From Paenibacillus sp. FSL R7-0337 (GTDB taxonomy: Bacteria; Bacillota; Bacilli; Paenibacillales; Paenibacillaceae), in NCBI RefSeq assembly GCF_037969875.1, contig NZ_CP150218.1, forward strand, positions 4,030,001-4,094,000: a stretch of DNA of 64,000 nucleotides, in the 5' to 3' direction. Positions within the stretch are counted from its first letter, which is position 1. The number at the start of each line of letters is the position of its first letter. A program made the translations under genes and the position numbers. Shown one piece after another: positions 25,560-34,391 of the stretch. The notes under the pieces were generated by a model. It ran no database searches. It was not told where the DNA came from and saw only the letters and a program-made list of their open reading frames with translations.

Positions 25560-26108
25560 TCATTTTGGTTTCGAGCCTGGTTCGTCCATAAGGGCAGAGA
25601 TGCCTAGTGTAACCCGGCCCAGCAAGTCGAGGAATACGCTGCGCTCGTCTATACTGAGTAAGCCCACCATGGCCTCCAGCCAAGCGAAATGCTCAGGAGC
25701 CATTTCACGTAGCTTCTGCGCTCCTTCTTCCGTCAAAATAACCGATTTCTGACGGCCATCCTCTGAGCTTAACCGCCTGGATACTAGGCCATCCCGTTCA
25801 AGAATGTCGATCAGACCAGTCACTGTAGCACGTGTAACGCCTAGATGCTCTGCTAATTGCGAAGGCAACTCTTCTCCTTCGTGATCTTCGAGATCTGCCA
25901 ATACACGATATCGGCCTGTTGATAAGCCGAATCTGGAGAAATGAATCTCCGAGGCCTGACCAAGCTGGGCTCCCGCTGCCATTAGCCTAGATGCGACGAG
26001 TATAGCCTGTGCGTCTATGTCCAGGTTATAGCGATCAATCTGACGCTGGGATTGTACAAGGGAGGGAATAGCCTCCATGTCATTTATTTTTCTATTGTTG
26101 TTGTTCAT
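25560..26108 (-). CDS. MarR family transcriptional regulator
   Basis: About 182 residues from the ATG at 26108. The winged helix (about 70-130) has STGRYRVLADLEDHEGEELPSQL, then LGVTRATVTGLIDILERDGLVSR and the wing EDGRQKSVILTEEGAQKL, all standard MarR features. A -10 box lies across the more upstream candidate starts, which excludes them; the message may have almost no leader. It should repress itself and the downstream membrane protein-reductase operon through the shared TTAGG sites. The inducer is unknown. Confidence 0.9.
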   Translation of the reverse strand: MNNNNRKINDMEAIPSLVQSQRQIDRYNLDIDAQAILVASRLMAAGAQLGQASEIHFSRFGLSTGRYRVLADLEDHEGEELPSQLAEHLGVTRATVTGLIDILERDGLVSRRLSSEDGRQKSVILTEEGAQKLREMAPEHFAWLEAMVGLLSIDERSVFLDLLGRVTLGISALMDEPGSKPK

Positions 26109-26114
26109 ACACAT

Positions 26115-26143
26115 AGTATGGCACCTAATTACTTTTGTGTCAA
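26115..26143 (-). promoter_or_regulatory. marR promoter with embedded operator
   Basis: On the minus strand a consensus -35 TTGACA (26138-26143), an exact 17-base spacer and a -10 CATACT (26115-26120). The spacer and -10 contain the operator-like TTAGG-TG-CCATA (26117-26128), so a bound repressor would block this promoter. Confidence 0.7.
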
Positions 26144-26164
26144 CCCGCATTGCAGTGTCGTCTG

Positions 26165-27529
26165 TTACATGGCCTTTTCAGCCACATCATGAACTAGATT
26201 TCTTATCCACTTGCGGGAGTAAATCCGGGCGTATCCGAAGCCAAAGCGGACAACCTCCTCCAGGGAGATGACGAGATACACAAGGTAGACAGGCTGGTTC
26301 CAGATATAGGACAGCAGCAGCCCGGATGGGACACCTATCAGCCACGTTGTGGTCGATTCCAAGGTGAACACGAACTTACTATCTCCCCCGCTATTTAGAA
26401 TTCCGCCAGCTATAATCATATTTGACACCTTGACCCAAAGAAATCCAGCAAACACGATAACGATATACATGCTCATTTGTTTAGCATCCTCGGAGATATT
26501 GAATGCAGAGACATACAGCTTCGAACCTGCCGCAATAATAACCCCGACAATCAGAGAGATAATGATGCCAAGGCGAATGAACCTTTTCGCGTGATCGAGT
26601 GCAAGTTCAGTTTCGTCCGCACCCAAACGGTTACCAACCATTACTCCTGCTGCACTGGCCAGTCCCGATAATAAGCCGATGCAAAGACCCTGCAGCGGGA
26701 AGGTAATAGTCATCGCAGTCATTTCCGTTGACCCCATACGGCTATATATGATCGCATATACCGTTTCACCCAATACCCAGATCAATTCAGTCAATAGCAG
26801 CGGATAGGTCGTTCCAAAAAACTTGCGAATGAGCGGTTTAGGAATGATGAACAAGTTCTTTAACCCGACAGCTCCCGGTAAACGATATCGGTACACGGCA
26901 CCAATGATCAACAAGCATTCTAAGACCCTGGAAATAAGGGTAGCAATGGCCGCGCCCTTCAGACCAAGCGCAGGAGCGCCGAAATGGCCGTATATAAGCA
27001 CGTAATTCAGTATAATATTCAAACCCACTGAGATTAAACTTACATACATCGGCCATTTGGCATGGCCCGTACTGCGCAAAATCGCGGAATACATCATCGT
27101 GAGCATAACAGGCACAAAGCCGATCGACATGACCTGAAGGAAAATGTACCCCTTATCTATTACATTCACGTCTGTAGTGAACAGGCTCAAAAAGAGCGGC
27201 GAATCCATGAAGACAGCCGCAGAGAACAGGAAAGAAAACGTGAAACCGGCGATCAGCCCGAGACCCAGCACTTGGGAGACACTTTTGGAATCCTTGTTCC
27301 CCCAAAACTGGGCAGCATAAATGGATACACCCGTCGATAAACCGGCTAAGACAACCGCGATGATCCCATATATTTTGGTGGATATCCCCACCGAGGCAAT
27401 GGCCACATCTCCAAGCTGCCCGATCATCAATTGATCCGTCAAATTGAGCAGCGCCATCAGCAAGCTTTGAAGCGTAACGGGCACAGCGATTTTATACACA
27501 CTTTTATAGAACTCTTTTTTCTCTGACAT
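26165..27529 (-). CDS. MATE family efflux transporter
   Basis: A 454-residue integral membrane protein with about 12 membrane segments in two homologous halves, as in the MatE family (NorM/DinF-like). Recognisable pieces are VTLQSLLMALLNLTDQLMIGQLGDVAIASVGI at the first helices, GAALATLISRVLE-like GAAIATLISR before helix 6 and LGADETELA between halves. MATE pumps expel cationic drugs or metabolites in exchange for sodium or protons. It starts 14 bases from the end of the upstream intergenic AT-rich stretch; its own promoter is not obvious. Confidence 0.93.
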   Translation of the reverse strand: MSEKKEFYKSVYKIAVPVTLQSLLMALLNLTDQLMIGQLGDVAIASVGISTKIYGIIAVVLAGLSTGVSIYAAQFWGNKDSKSVSQVLGLGLIAGFTFSFLFSAAVFMDSPLFLSLFTTDVNVIDKGYIFLQVMSIGFVPVMLTMMYSAILRSTGHAKWPMYVSLISVGLNIILNYVLIYGHFGAPALGLKGAAIATLISRVLECLLIIGAVYRYRLPGAVGLKNLFIIPKPLIRKFFGTTYPLLLTELIWVLGETVYAIIYSRMGSTEMTAMTITFPLQGLCIGLLSGLASAAGVMVGNRLGADETELALDHAKRFIRLGIIISLIVGVIIAAGSKLYVSAFNISEDAKQMSMYIVIVFAGFLWVKVSNMIIAGGILNSGGDSKFVFTLESTTTWLIGVPSGLLLSYIWNQPVYLVYLVISLEEVVRFGFGYARIYSRKWIRNLVHDVAEKAM

Positions 27530-27604
27530 GATTCGTACACAACCCCCATATTCTATATTTTTCCATTAACCCATAGCCATTGCAGTCTATGACTTAGTGT
27601 GAGG

Positions 27605-28264
27605 TCATATCACCTTTTTGTAGCGCATGAGTGTGTAATTATCGTTTGGCTGAATTTCTACAACCTTGAACTTCTTAGCAAAGCTCAATTGCTGATACCC
27701 GTCTCCATCCACTAATGTAATGTTCGTGGAGCCGCCGATGATGATCGGGAGCTGCATCAGAATAATTTCATCGACGATATCTTGGTTGAACATATGCCAG
27801 TTCAAAAATCCGCCACCTTCGACCATCAGGCTGGTGATCCCGTAGTGTTCCTCTAACTGACGTTCAAGCTCCACAAAATCAACGGTATCCTTGCCGCAGA
27901 TGAGGCACTCCTTCCCTCTTTCCCGGATCTGCTTGATCTTACCTTCATCCCGTCCTTTCTCGGTCGTGACAATAATCGTCTTTCCCTGATCCGAAAGCAC
28001 ATTGCAGTCCATCGGAATATCCAGGGTAGTCGTCGGTATGATACGGATTGGATTTTTGTTCTCCTCATACCGATTCGTAAGAAATGGATTGTCGGTCAGG
28101 ATTGTATTTTTACCAACCATAATGCCCTGCACATTCCCCCGGAACAGATGGATGAATTCCATATCCTCACTGGAAAATAAAGAAAAAAGCTCTTTACTCG
28201 AATTCCCGGCTCCCATCGTGAGCTTTCCGTCGATTGAAATTTGGCTGAATATCGTTGTTTTCAT
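27605..28264 (-). CDS. RibD C-terminal/dihydrofolate reductase-like protein
   Basis: A 219-residue Rossmann-like reductase of the RibD_C family, which in riboflavin synthesis reduces a ribosylpyrimidine. Seen are SQISIDGKLTMGAG at the start, IMVGKNTILTDNPFLTNR, and the late LMVEGGGFLNWHMFNQDIVDEI and LPIIIGG. No deaminase domain is fused, so it is not a complete RibD. It is the last gene of the carbohydrate operon (21-base gap after the solute-binding-type gene), a surprising partner. Confidence 0.88.
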   Translation of the reverse strand: MKTTIFSQISIDGKLTMGAGNSSKELFSLFSSEDMEFIHLFRGNVQGIMVGKNTILTDNPFLTNRYEENKNPIRIIPTTTLDIPMDCNVLSDQGKTIIVTTEKGRDEGKIKQIRERGKECLICGKDTVDFVELERQLEEHYGITSLMVEGGGFLNWHMFNQDIVDEIILMQLPIIIGGSTNITLVDGDGYQQLSFAKKFKVVEIQPNDNYTLMRYKKVI

Positions 28265-28285
28265 TTCTCTTTTCCCCTTATCTGA

Positions 28286-29422
28286 TTAGTTTTTTAATGC
28301 GCCCCAGGATGCTCGGAGGGTCTGTTCCATTTTTTTCAAGGCTTGTTCGGGATTGCTTAAAGGCAACTCGATCAGACCCGCATTGAGCGCCTCCCAGACA
28401 TGGATCATGAAGGGGTAAGTCGGCATCGGCCGTGTGTGGTCTAAAAGCGACAAAATCATTCTTTTATTAGGTGCAGCAGAGGCACTTAGGCGGTGTAGCA
28501 CCTGCTCCTGAGCCGGAATTCGCTGCACGCCCTGCGTCCACAGGGTTTGGCATTCGTCACTCAGCATAAAACGCGTGAATGACAAAATATCTTCCCGCTC
28601 CTCCGTGGTTAACGAAAAATTCGGGTAGATCAGGCCGATGGAAGAAGACATAGATAGCGATTGCTGGCCTTCTATGACTGGAAGCTGGCAAACCTCAAGC
28701 CTATCGTTCATATGCTTGTCCAGATGGTTGTAGATCCACTCCCCACAAATAATAGCGCCGATCTTACCGTCAATGAACTGCTCTAGCAGTCCTGTAGAAC
28801 CGTCGAGACTGACGAGTACGCCCTGATCCATCTTGTCGCGGATGAACTCAAGCGCTTGCTTCATCTCAGGGCTGACGATATTCGGCTTTCCATTCTGTAC
28901 AGGCCAGCCACCGAAAGCTGTAAGGAACGGAATAAACCAATAGCCCTGTTGTAGATCCGCCCCAATGGGTACGATTCCTTGGGCGGTTAACCTCTCTGCT
29001 GCCTCTTCAAACACGTCCCATGTCGCCGGTGCACTGGGGTAAATCTCCGGATTGTAATATAGAACCAGATGATTGCCCCGCAAGACCGGGATACCATACT
29101 GGACACCCTCCATTTGCATCGTGGAAAGGGCCTCCTCAGTCAGCACATCCTCAAACAACCCGCCCGGAACCTCGGAGTAAAGACCATTGTCTACATAGGA
29201 GGACATATCGGCAGGAACCATCGCCAGATACGGACCTTGGCGGGTATGTTTGATTCGGTTCAAGCGCGCAGTCAGATCCGTAATGTTCATCACTTGTGGC
29301 GTAATTTGTACGCTGAAGCGCTCTGTATACAGCTTGCAAATCCCCTCCAGCACTTCAATCGAGGTATCTCCCGGACCGTCAAACTCATGCCATAGCACGA
29401 TTTCCTTGTTGTTCTTTTCCAT
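28286..29422 (-). CDS. ABC solute-binding-type protein without signal peptide
   Basis: A 378-residue protein with the fold pattern of family 1 sugar-binding lipoproteins (MalE/UgpB type): KEIVLWHEFDGPG, the central YGIPVLRGNHLVLYYNPEIYP, TWDVFEEAAERLTAQGIVPIG, and W-rich hinge segments (GEWIYNHLD). Unlike any exported binding protein it starts with MEKNNKEIVL directly at the mature domain, with no signal sequence or lipobox, and the upstream sequence is the GH13 gene. No ABC permease or ATPase is nearby. It is therefore probably cytoplasmic, perhaps a sugar sensor. Confidence 0.85.
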   Translation of the reverse strand: MEKNNKEIVLWHEFDGPGDTSIEVLEGICKLYTERFSVQITPQVMNITDLTARLNRIKHTRQGPYLAMVPADMSSYVDNGLYSEVPGGLFEDVLTEEALSTMQMEGVQYGIPVLRGNHLVLYYNPEIYPSAPATWDVFEEAAERLTAQGIVPIGADLQQGYWFIPFLTAFGGWPVQNGKPNIVSPEMKQALEFIRDKMDQGVLVSLDGSTGLLEQFIDGKIGAIICGEWIYNHLDKHMNDRLEVCQLPVIEGQQSLSMSSSIGLIYPNFSLTTEEREDILSFTRFMLSDECQTLWTQGVQRIPAQEQVLHRLSASAAPNKRMILSLLDHTRPMPTYPFMIHVWEALNAGLIELPLSNPEQALKKMEQTLRASWGALKN

Positions 29423-29442
29423 TCGCAGCCTCTCTCCCTTTT

Positions 29443-31371
29443 CTAAAAATTGTTTATGAGCACTAGAGCCTGATTAGGCGCAAGCTGCAAGAAGTCGAAC
29501 GCCTGACCTACGCTGCTACCCGTTAAAGAGCTATCCAGTGCTACGGTCAATGGGCATCGGCCGGGTACGGCCACGTTTAAATCGACTTGGCAGAAAGCAT
29601 CGGCACTCAAGTTAAAGCAGCACAGCATCATCTCATCCCCTTGCATATACCCGTATATAGCAGTACCTTCCGGGGATTGAGCCACGAAAAAGTTCTCCGG
29701 CTTCACGAGGTGGTGCCAAGCTTCCTTAAATTCACTTAGCTCCGCCAGCAGCGGCAGCATGGGTGCAGGATTAGTCCAATTAATTTGCATGACATTAAAA
29801 AAAGCGCGGGAAATCTCCTCACCGTTCGTGTTGTCACCAAGACCACAGTTGAGGGGCTGCTCCTCATTCATTTCATAGCCTGTTGTCACGTAAGGAATTG
29901 CGTTCGGAAGAAATTGATTAAATACTGCGATCATCCGGGCAACCCCGACACCGCCACGGCTCGTGATCCGGGGAGTATCTGCCGTTTCTGCACAAGCAAA
30001 CACATGAATATTCAACTCAGGCAGTTCCTCTAAGAATGAAACCAGGTTCTCCTTAGTAATCTCCGTCATCACGTTCCATCCGCTTCCAAGCATAATGTTG
30101 TAGCCCGTGTTCGCTGCCTTCCTGTGATTGCGGTTGAACAAGTCTTCACTGATCAAAAGCGCATTCGGATTCATCTCTTTAACCGTGTCAAAAATACGAG
30201 TCAACAACGGAATAGGAAGCACATGTCCGATGTCGATGCGAAAGCCGTCAATCCCATACTTTTCGAGATTAAAGCGTACTGCCTGCTCCAGAACGTCCCA
30301 TAACTCCCAATTCGGCTCCTCTCCCGGGTAGTCATTGCATTTAATCGTATCAAAAAGGACATATGGCGCCTGAGTCGGGCTGATAAGATGTCTCACTTGC
30401 GGAGAGAAATCTTTATAGAGGCGCAAGAACGTAATGTCTGTCCAAATCGGCTGCACATCATTAATCCAATCCGAATGCGCCGGAGAGGTTGTTATTCCCA
30501 TCTCTTGCTCCACCAAAGTTAATAGCTCGTCTCCATGATTAGCAGCTCTTTCCTTCAACTGCTGCCAAAGGCTGGGATGAAGTTCATGGGGCGGCGGTGA
30601 GAACTTCCGCAGGAATGCTGCGGTCTCCTGGCTGTGGTAGACCGTCTCCAAGTGGTCAGGCGTACATTCCTCAAAGAATCCAAGCTCAGGAATCGGCGGC
30701 GGCGCAAAGTCTTCTAATTCCTCAAGCTTGATCCAGTACACCCATTCGGGATGCTCAGTAATGAATGCACTGTTTCTCGCCGTTACACGAGGAATGAAAT
30801 CGACAACCGTCTTGATATCAAGCAAATGACAAGCTTCTACCAAAGCGCTAAGCTCATCGTGGATGGTGAACTCTTCCATACCGTCCAACAAGCTGTCATG
30901 CAGATTCTGGTCCAAGTGGAATAACGATTGCACAGCGTAAGGTGACCCGATATCCCCTTTCAGATTTAACTTGCTGTACTGGTTTACTGGAAGCATATAC
31001 AGAATATTGACGCCCATTTTCTTTAACAGCGGCAGAAGAATAAGGAATCTTAGAAAAGTGCCCGATTCGACTGTTCCGTCATGGTTGTAATCCCAGGCCG
31101 TCGAATAACGAATTAACGCAGAATAGATCGTGCTTTCGTCTAAATTCGTGCGTTCCTTGAGCAAATACCTCCAGGAAAGCTTGTCTACATACCTCAAATG
31201 CTCTGTCAAAAAATCGTACGGATGCACACATATTTCACCGTCTTTTTCGAAGAGAATAGGCTTATAGCTGCACTCATTCCACACTGCAGGTATCCAAATT
31301 GGCTCTACCTCTCTGGCCTTGTGCATAGACAAGTAATCCTGAACAAGTCTAATTTTGCCTTCTTTGCCCAT
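29443..31371 (-). CDS. GH13 alpha-amylase family glycosidase
   Basis: A 642-residue intracellular glycoside hydrolase family 13 enzyme on alpha-glucans or small oligosaccharides. The (beta/alpha)8 barrel has the early ILYMLPVNQYSKLN, the nucleophile Asp380 in GFRIDIGH and the acid/base Glu409 in LLISEDLF. The transition-state Asp is probably in the ETADTPR segment, where NHD is usual. No signal peptide. An extra N-terminal domain (1-85) precedes the barrel. The ATG at 31371 was chosen for its GAGGGGTGG site. It lies between the zinc alcohol dehydrogenase and the solute-binding-type gene in one operon. Confidence 0.88.
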   Translation of the reverse strand: MGKEGKIRLVQDYLSMHKAREVEPIWIPAVWNECSYKPILFEKDGEICVHPYDFLTEHLRYVDKLSWRYLLKERTNLDESTIYSALIRYSTAWDYNHDGTVESGTFLRFLILLPLLKKMGVNILYMLPVNQYSKLNLKGDIGSPYAVQSLFHLDQNLHDSLLDGMEEFTIHDELSALVEACHLLDIKTVVDFIPRVTARNSAFITEHPEWVYWIKLEELEDFAPPPIPELGFFEECTPDHLETVYHSQETAAFLRKFSPPPHELHPSLWQQLKERAANHGDELLTLVEQEMGITTSPAHSDWINDVQPIWTDITFLRLYKDFSPQVRHLISPTQAPYVLFDTIKCNDYPGEEPNWELWDVLEQAVRFNLEKYGIDGFRIDIGHVLPIPLLTRIFDTVKEMNPNALLISEDLFNRNHRKAANTGYNIMLGSGWNVMTEITKENLVSFLEELPELNIHVFACAETADTPRITSRGGVGVARMIAVFNQFLPNAIPYVTTGYEMNEEQPLNCGLGDNTNGEEISRAFFNVMQINWTNPAPMLPLLAELSEFKEAWHHLVKPENFFVAQSPEGTAIYGYMQGDEMMLCCFNLSADAFCQVDLNVAVPGRCPLTVALDSSLTGSSVGQAFDFLQLAPNQALVLINNF

Positions 31372-31407
31372 GAATAGATCCACCCCTCGCTAATTACAGC
31401 TCCACAT

Positions 31408-32448
31408 TTAAGGAACAAAAACCGTCTTCACGGTATCACTCTCAACCACCTTCAAAGAATTCAATTCATAGCCGATCAACTCGTTGATTGCTGCTTCGTG
31501 CTGATTGAGCTTAACTTTTCTAGTCACCAGTTTCTCCAGTTCAGGTGTCTCAGCAGCAAACCGTATAGCTTCCTCGAACATGTAGCGGTATTCGCCTGCT
31601 GCGATAATTTTGATGGCATGCTGTACGAATTTGGTAGGAGAAAAGGTGTACCGGTAATTCGCATTAATACCAAAAGGAACGATGCGGCCTCCACGCTCAA
31701 TCCATTGCTCCGCCATTTCGAGCTGAGTGCCTACCGTGTCGATAATCACATCAAACTTATGTCCCGAGCAGATCTCGTCTACAGTAGCTTCATGTAATTG
31801 GGAAGGTGTCAGAGCATAATCTGAGATTTCTCTGGCAAAAGCCAGCCGGTAAGGATTAATCTCCGTCGCAACGGTAAGCGCCGCCTTGGATTTACTCACA
31901 ATTTGACTTAACAATCCCATCGGACCCGATCCAAGAATGAGCACCTTATCGTCTGCAGTGACATTAGCCTCTTTGAAATTGTGCAGCACACAGGCAAGAG
32001 GCTCGATCAAAACCCCTGTTTCCCAGCTCATATGGTCAGGAAGCAGGTGTGCAAACGTTTGTACAGTAGAGTAAAAAAAAGTGAATGTCCCATTTCGATT
32101 CAAACCTGCAATAGGCATCCCATTTCCATCGGTGCCCGTACAGAGGTGCGGCTGTTTCTTCAAGCAAAAATAACATTTCTCGCAGCTTTGATTCGGATCA
32201 ATAACCACGCGGTCGCCTACCTTAACGCGGTCAACGTTGCTGCCGGTTTCAATTACGGTCCCCACAGCCTCATGACCGCGAATAACGCCTGGAACCCCCT
32301 CCTCTTTCCCCGTGATGACTGCTAAATCTGTTCCACATACACCCGTCATCTCAATCCGGATCTTGACTTCATCCGGTGCTGCAATTCTCGGCTCTTCCCA
32401 TTCGCAGAGCTCCAGCTTATGATTCGATGTCCACACAAGCGCCTCCAT
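31408..32448 (-). CDS. zinc-dependent alcohol dehydrogenase (sorbitol-dehydrogenase-like)
   Basis: A 346-residue medium-chain dehydrogenase. The catalytic zinc ligands are Cys in GVCGTDLAV and His-Glu in IRGHEAVGTV. The structural zinc loop has four cysteines (CEKCYFCLKKQPHLC). The Rossmann motif is LGSGPMGLLSQIV. This fits polyol or threonine dehydrogenases. The ATG at 32448 (not the earlier one) has GGAAGGAGA at the right distance. It is the first gene of the carbohydrate operon, and a cre-like site lies upstream, so glucose repression is likely. Confidence 0.9.
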   Translation of the reverse strand: MEALVWTSNHKLELCEWEEPRIAAPDEVKIRIEMTGVCGTDLAVITGKEEGVPGVIRGHEAVGTVIETGSNVDRVKVGDRVVIDPNQSCEKCYFCLKKQPHLCTGTDGNGMPIAGLNRNGTFTFFYSTVQTFAHLLPDHMSWETGVLIEPLACVLHNFKEANVTADDKVLILGSGPMGLLSQIVSKSKAALTVATEINPYRLAFAREISDYALTPSQLHEATVDEICSGHKFDVIIDTVGTQLEMAEQWIERGGRIVPFGINANYRYTFSPTKFVQHAIKIIAAGEYRYMFEEAIRFAAETPELEKLVTRKVKLNQHEAAINELIGYELNSLKVVESDTVKTVFVP

Positions 32449-32576
32449 ACGCATTCTCCTTCCCCATTCACTTCTTTACTATCCATATTCACCCAGAATA
32501 TATCATAGCTACCACGTAAAAGTAAGGTGAATTTTGTCGAATAATGTTAATAAATACATTTTATATAAAACTATAA

Positions 32577-32592
32577 TAGTAAGCGCTTTAAA
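32577..32592. promoter_or_regulatory. cre-like catabolite control site
   Basis: TAGTAAGCGCTTTAAA, centred on the palindrome AAGCGCTT. It differs at two positions from the CcpA consensus WTGNNARCGNWWWCAW. It lies about 130 bases upstream of the sugar operon start. Confidence 0.4.
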
Positions 32593-32618
32593 TTTGACAT
32601 TCGGATAACATACCATAA

Positions 32619-32656
32619 CAGCTCAAAGGGAGTGCTCTCACACTCCCTTTGAGCTG
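32619..32656. terminator. stable hairpin after the quinone oxidoreductase gene
   Basis: A 16-base perfect stem (CAGCTCAAAGGGAGTG and its complement) with a six-base loop, four bases after the oxidoreductase stop codon. The T run is weak on both strands (TTTCTT on plus). Confidence 0.7.
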
Positions 32657-32660
32657 TTTC

Positions 32661-33575
32661 TTAGGATAGGGAACTTACAGTAATGACGACATTCCCCTTC
32701 TTATGTTTTTGTTCGACATAACGATGGGCATCCGGAATTTGTTCCAGCGAATAGCATCTATCAATAACAGGCTTAAGGGTACCGGCCTCAAGCTGCTCTT
32801 GGAGGAAGATAAGATCTTCAACGCGAGGCTTGTGTGACATATCCACACTCACATACGTCCCGTTCGTACGCAGGGCTTTTTTGAATGCCGATTTTTTGAT
32901 TTTCGATATCGTTTGCCCAACGGCATCAAAGATCAGATCATAGCTTTCTTCATGCGCCATAAACTTCTGTTTCGTATAATCTATGACCCGATCGGCTCCT
33001 ATAGATCTTACCAGCTCAAGATTAGCAGTACTGCATACCCCTGTTACATCTGCCCCATAATATTTGGCAAGCTGGACCGCATAAGTTCCCACACTTCCAG
33101 AGGCTCCATAAATAAGCACCTTCATTCCGCTCGCGATGTTCCCCTTCCTTAGAAAGTTCAGCGCGGTGAGCCCCCCGACGGGAACAGCAGCAGCCTGCTC
33201 ATAGCTCACATTGACCGGCTTCATGACCACCAGTCCATCTTCAGGCAGACATTTGTACTCGGCATATGCACCGAAGCCGAAACCACAAGACGCAAATATT
33301 TGATCGCCAATCTTAAAGCGTGTTACATTTTTGCCTGCGGCTTCAACTTCCCCGGCTAACTCAAACCCCAATATCGTTACCTTTTTGGGCCTTAAGAGAC
33401 CATTGTACAATCTTGCAAGGAACGGGGCGGCCTTTCGCATACGCCAGTCCCCCGCTGTTACCGTTGCCGCATAGATTCTGACAAGTACTTCGTTATCCTT
33501 CGGTGCAGGTTTCTCTAGCTCCTTCAGGTGAAGCACATCAGGTGAACCGTATTTGGCATATACCATTGCTCTCAT
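32661..33575 (-). CDS. NAD(P)-dependent zinc-less quinone oxidoreductase
   Basis: A 304-residue medium-chain reductase of the QOR/zeta-crystallin type. It lacks the zinc-binding cysteine set. [15 protein letters not shown] and the Rossmann motif [28 protein letters not shown] mark the cofactor domain. Such enzymes reduce quinones or conjugated carbonyls. It is the last gene of an operon with a small XRE regulator and a membrane protein (gap of 14 bases). A perfect hairpin follows. Confidence 0.93.
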   Translation of the reverse strand: MRAMVYAKYGSPDVLHLKELEKPAPKDNEVLVRIYAATVTAGDWRMRKAAPFLARLYNGLLRPKKVTILGFELAGEVEAAGKNVTRFKIGDQIFASCGFGFGAYAEYKCLPEDGLVVMKPVNVSYEQAAAVPVGGLTALNFLRKGNIASGMKVLIYGASGSVGTYAVQLAKYYGADVTGVCSTANLELVRSIGADRVIDYTKQKFMAHEESYDLIFDAVGQTISKIKKSAFKKALRTNGTYVSVDMSHKPRVEDLIFLQEQLEAGTLKPVIDRCYSLEQIPDAHRYVEQKHKKGNVVITVSSLS

Positions 33576-33589
33576 CCTTTACCCCCTAT

Positions 33590-33826
33590 CTATTTCCCAC
33601 TTGGCTCCTCTGAATTTCCCCCGTAAAAGAATACCTCTTCGAGCGGCAAGTTAAAGGTGCGGGCTATACGAAAGGCCAACTCCAGTGAAGGAGAGTAATT
33701 TCCTTTTTCGAGAGCTACGATCGTTTGTCTGGTTACACCTGCCTTGTCGGCCAGCTGCTGCTGGGTCATTTCATTAAGATCGAATCGTAATTTTCTGATG
33801 TAATTGCCAACAAGAACTTTGCCCAT
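33590..33826 (-). CDS. XRE family regulator
   Basis: A 78-residue single-domain Cro/CI-type helix-turn-helix protein: IRKLRFDLNEMTQQQLADKAGVTRQTIVALEKGNYSPSLELAFRIARTF in outline, residues 9-58. It is of the YozG/immR-like short type that pairs with a membrane protein. It overlaps closely the upstream membrane protein gene (one-base gap) and precedes the oxidoreductase gene. It probably represses the operon through the inverted repeat at 34288. Confidence 0.92.
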   Translation of the reverse strand: MGKVLVGNYIRKLRFDLNEMTQQQLADKAGVTRQTIVALEKGNYSPSLELAFRIARTFNLPLEEVFFYGGNSEEPSGK

Positions 33827-33827
33827 C

Positions 33828-34283
33828 TTAGACTCCTCTCCTGTAGTAATACAGTCTCGATATTGAACCGGTTACGTCTGACAGAAATCCAGCGGCGATT
33901 AGGATGATGAACATTACCTTCAAAGGCTGGTCTATAACCAATGAGCCCATAGCCAATAGGAAGCCACTGACAAACATAGCAAATGAATTTCGGAGGGCCA
34001 ACAAGTCAATGCGCTTATCCAGTTCGTCCGCGAATGCAGGTTCCTTTTCACCTGTCGTCATGCGGAAGATGATGTTAAAAACAATGCTGATCACGATATG
34101 TGCCGCGATGGAAACCAAGGTCAATACAAGAATGAAGGAACCCCAGTAATGGAAGGTTACTTTTGAATCCAACACTTCATTTGGATACTGCGGGTACCTG
34201 TACAGCAAATACACTGTAAAAATGAGCAGGGTGCTGATTAGCGATACGATGCTCTTCTTTTCCTGATAAGTCATGTATGACAC
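33828..34283 (-). CDS. membrane protein of the XRE-paired type
   Basis: A 151-residue protein with four hydrophobic segments (about 13-30, 45-70, 98-115, 120-138). Between segments two and three is a charged loop with DELDKRIDLLALRNSFAM, a pattern seen in DUF2178-like proteins paired with small XRE regulators. Function unknown, and membrane-stress sensing is only an inference. First gene of the operon; start after AGGCGGTGTC. Confidence 0.75.
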   Translation of the reverse strand: MSYMTYQEKKSIVSLISTLLIFTVYLLYRYPQYPNEVLDSKVTFHYWGSFILVLTLVSIAAHIVISIVFNIIFRMTTGEKEPAFADELDKRIDLLALRNSFAMFVSGFLLAMGSLVIDQPLKVMFIILIAAGFLSDVTGSISRLYYYRRGV

Positions 34284-34287
34284 CGCC

Positions 34288-34338
34288 TTTAGTATAGTTC
34301 ACTAAACATAATGTATACCAAACCATACACCATGTCAA
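34288..34338 (-). promoter_or_regulatory. promoter and operator of the membrane protein-XRE-oxidoreductase operon
   Basis: On the minus strand a consensus -35 TTGACA (34333-34338) and, 17 bases on, a -10-like TACATT (34310-34315) with TATGTT beside it. Between the -10 and the start codon lie the inverted arms TTTAGT and ACTAAA (34288-34306), a candidate XRE binding site. Confidence 0.6.
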
Positions 34339-34391
34339 CTTTATCATACAAAAAAAACGTCAACACCCCAAGAAAATGGATATTGAGTATG

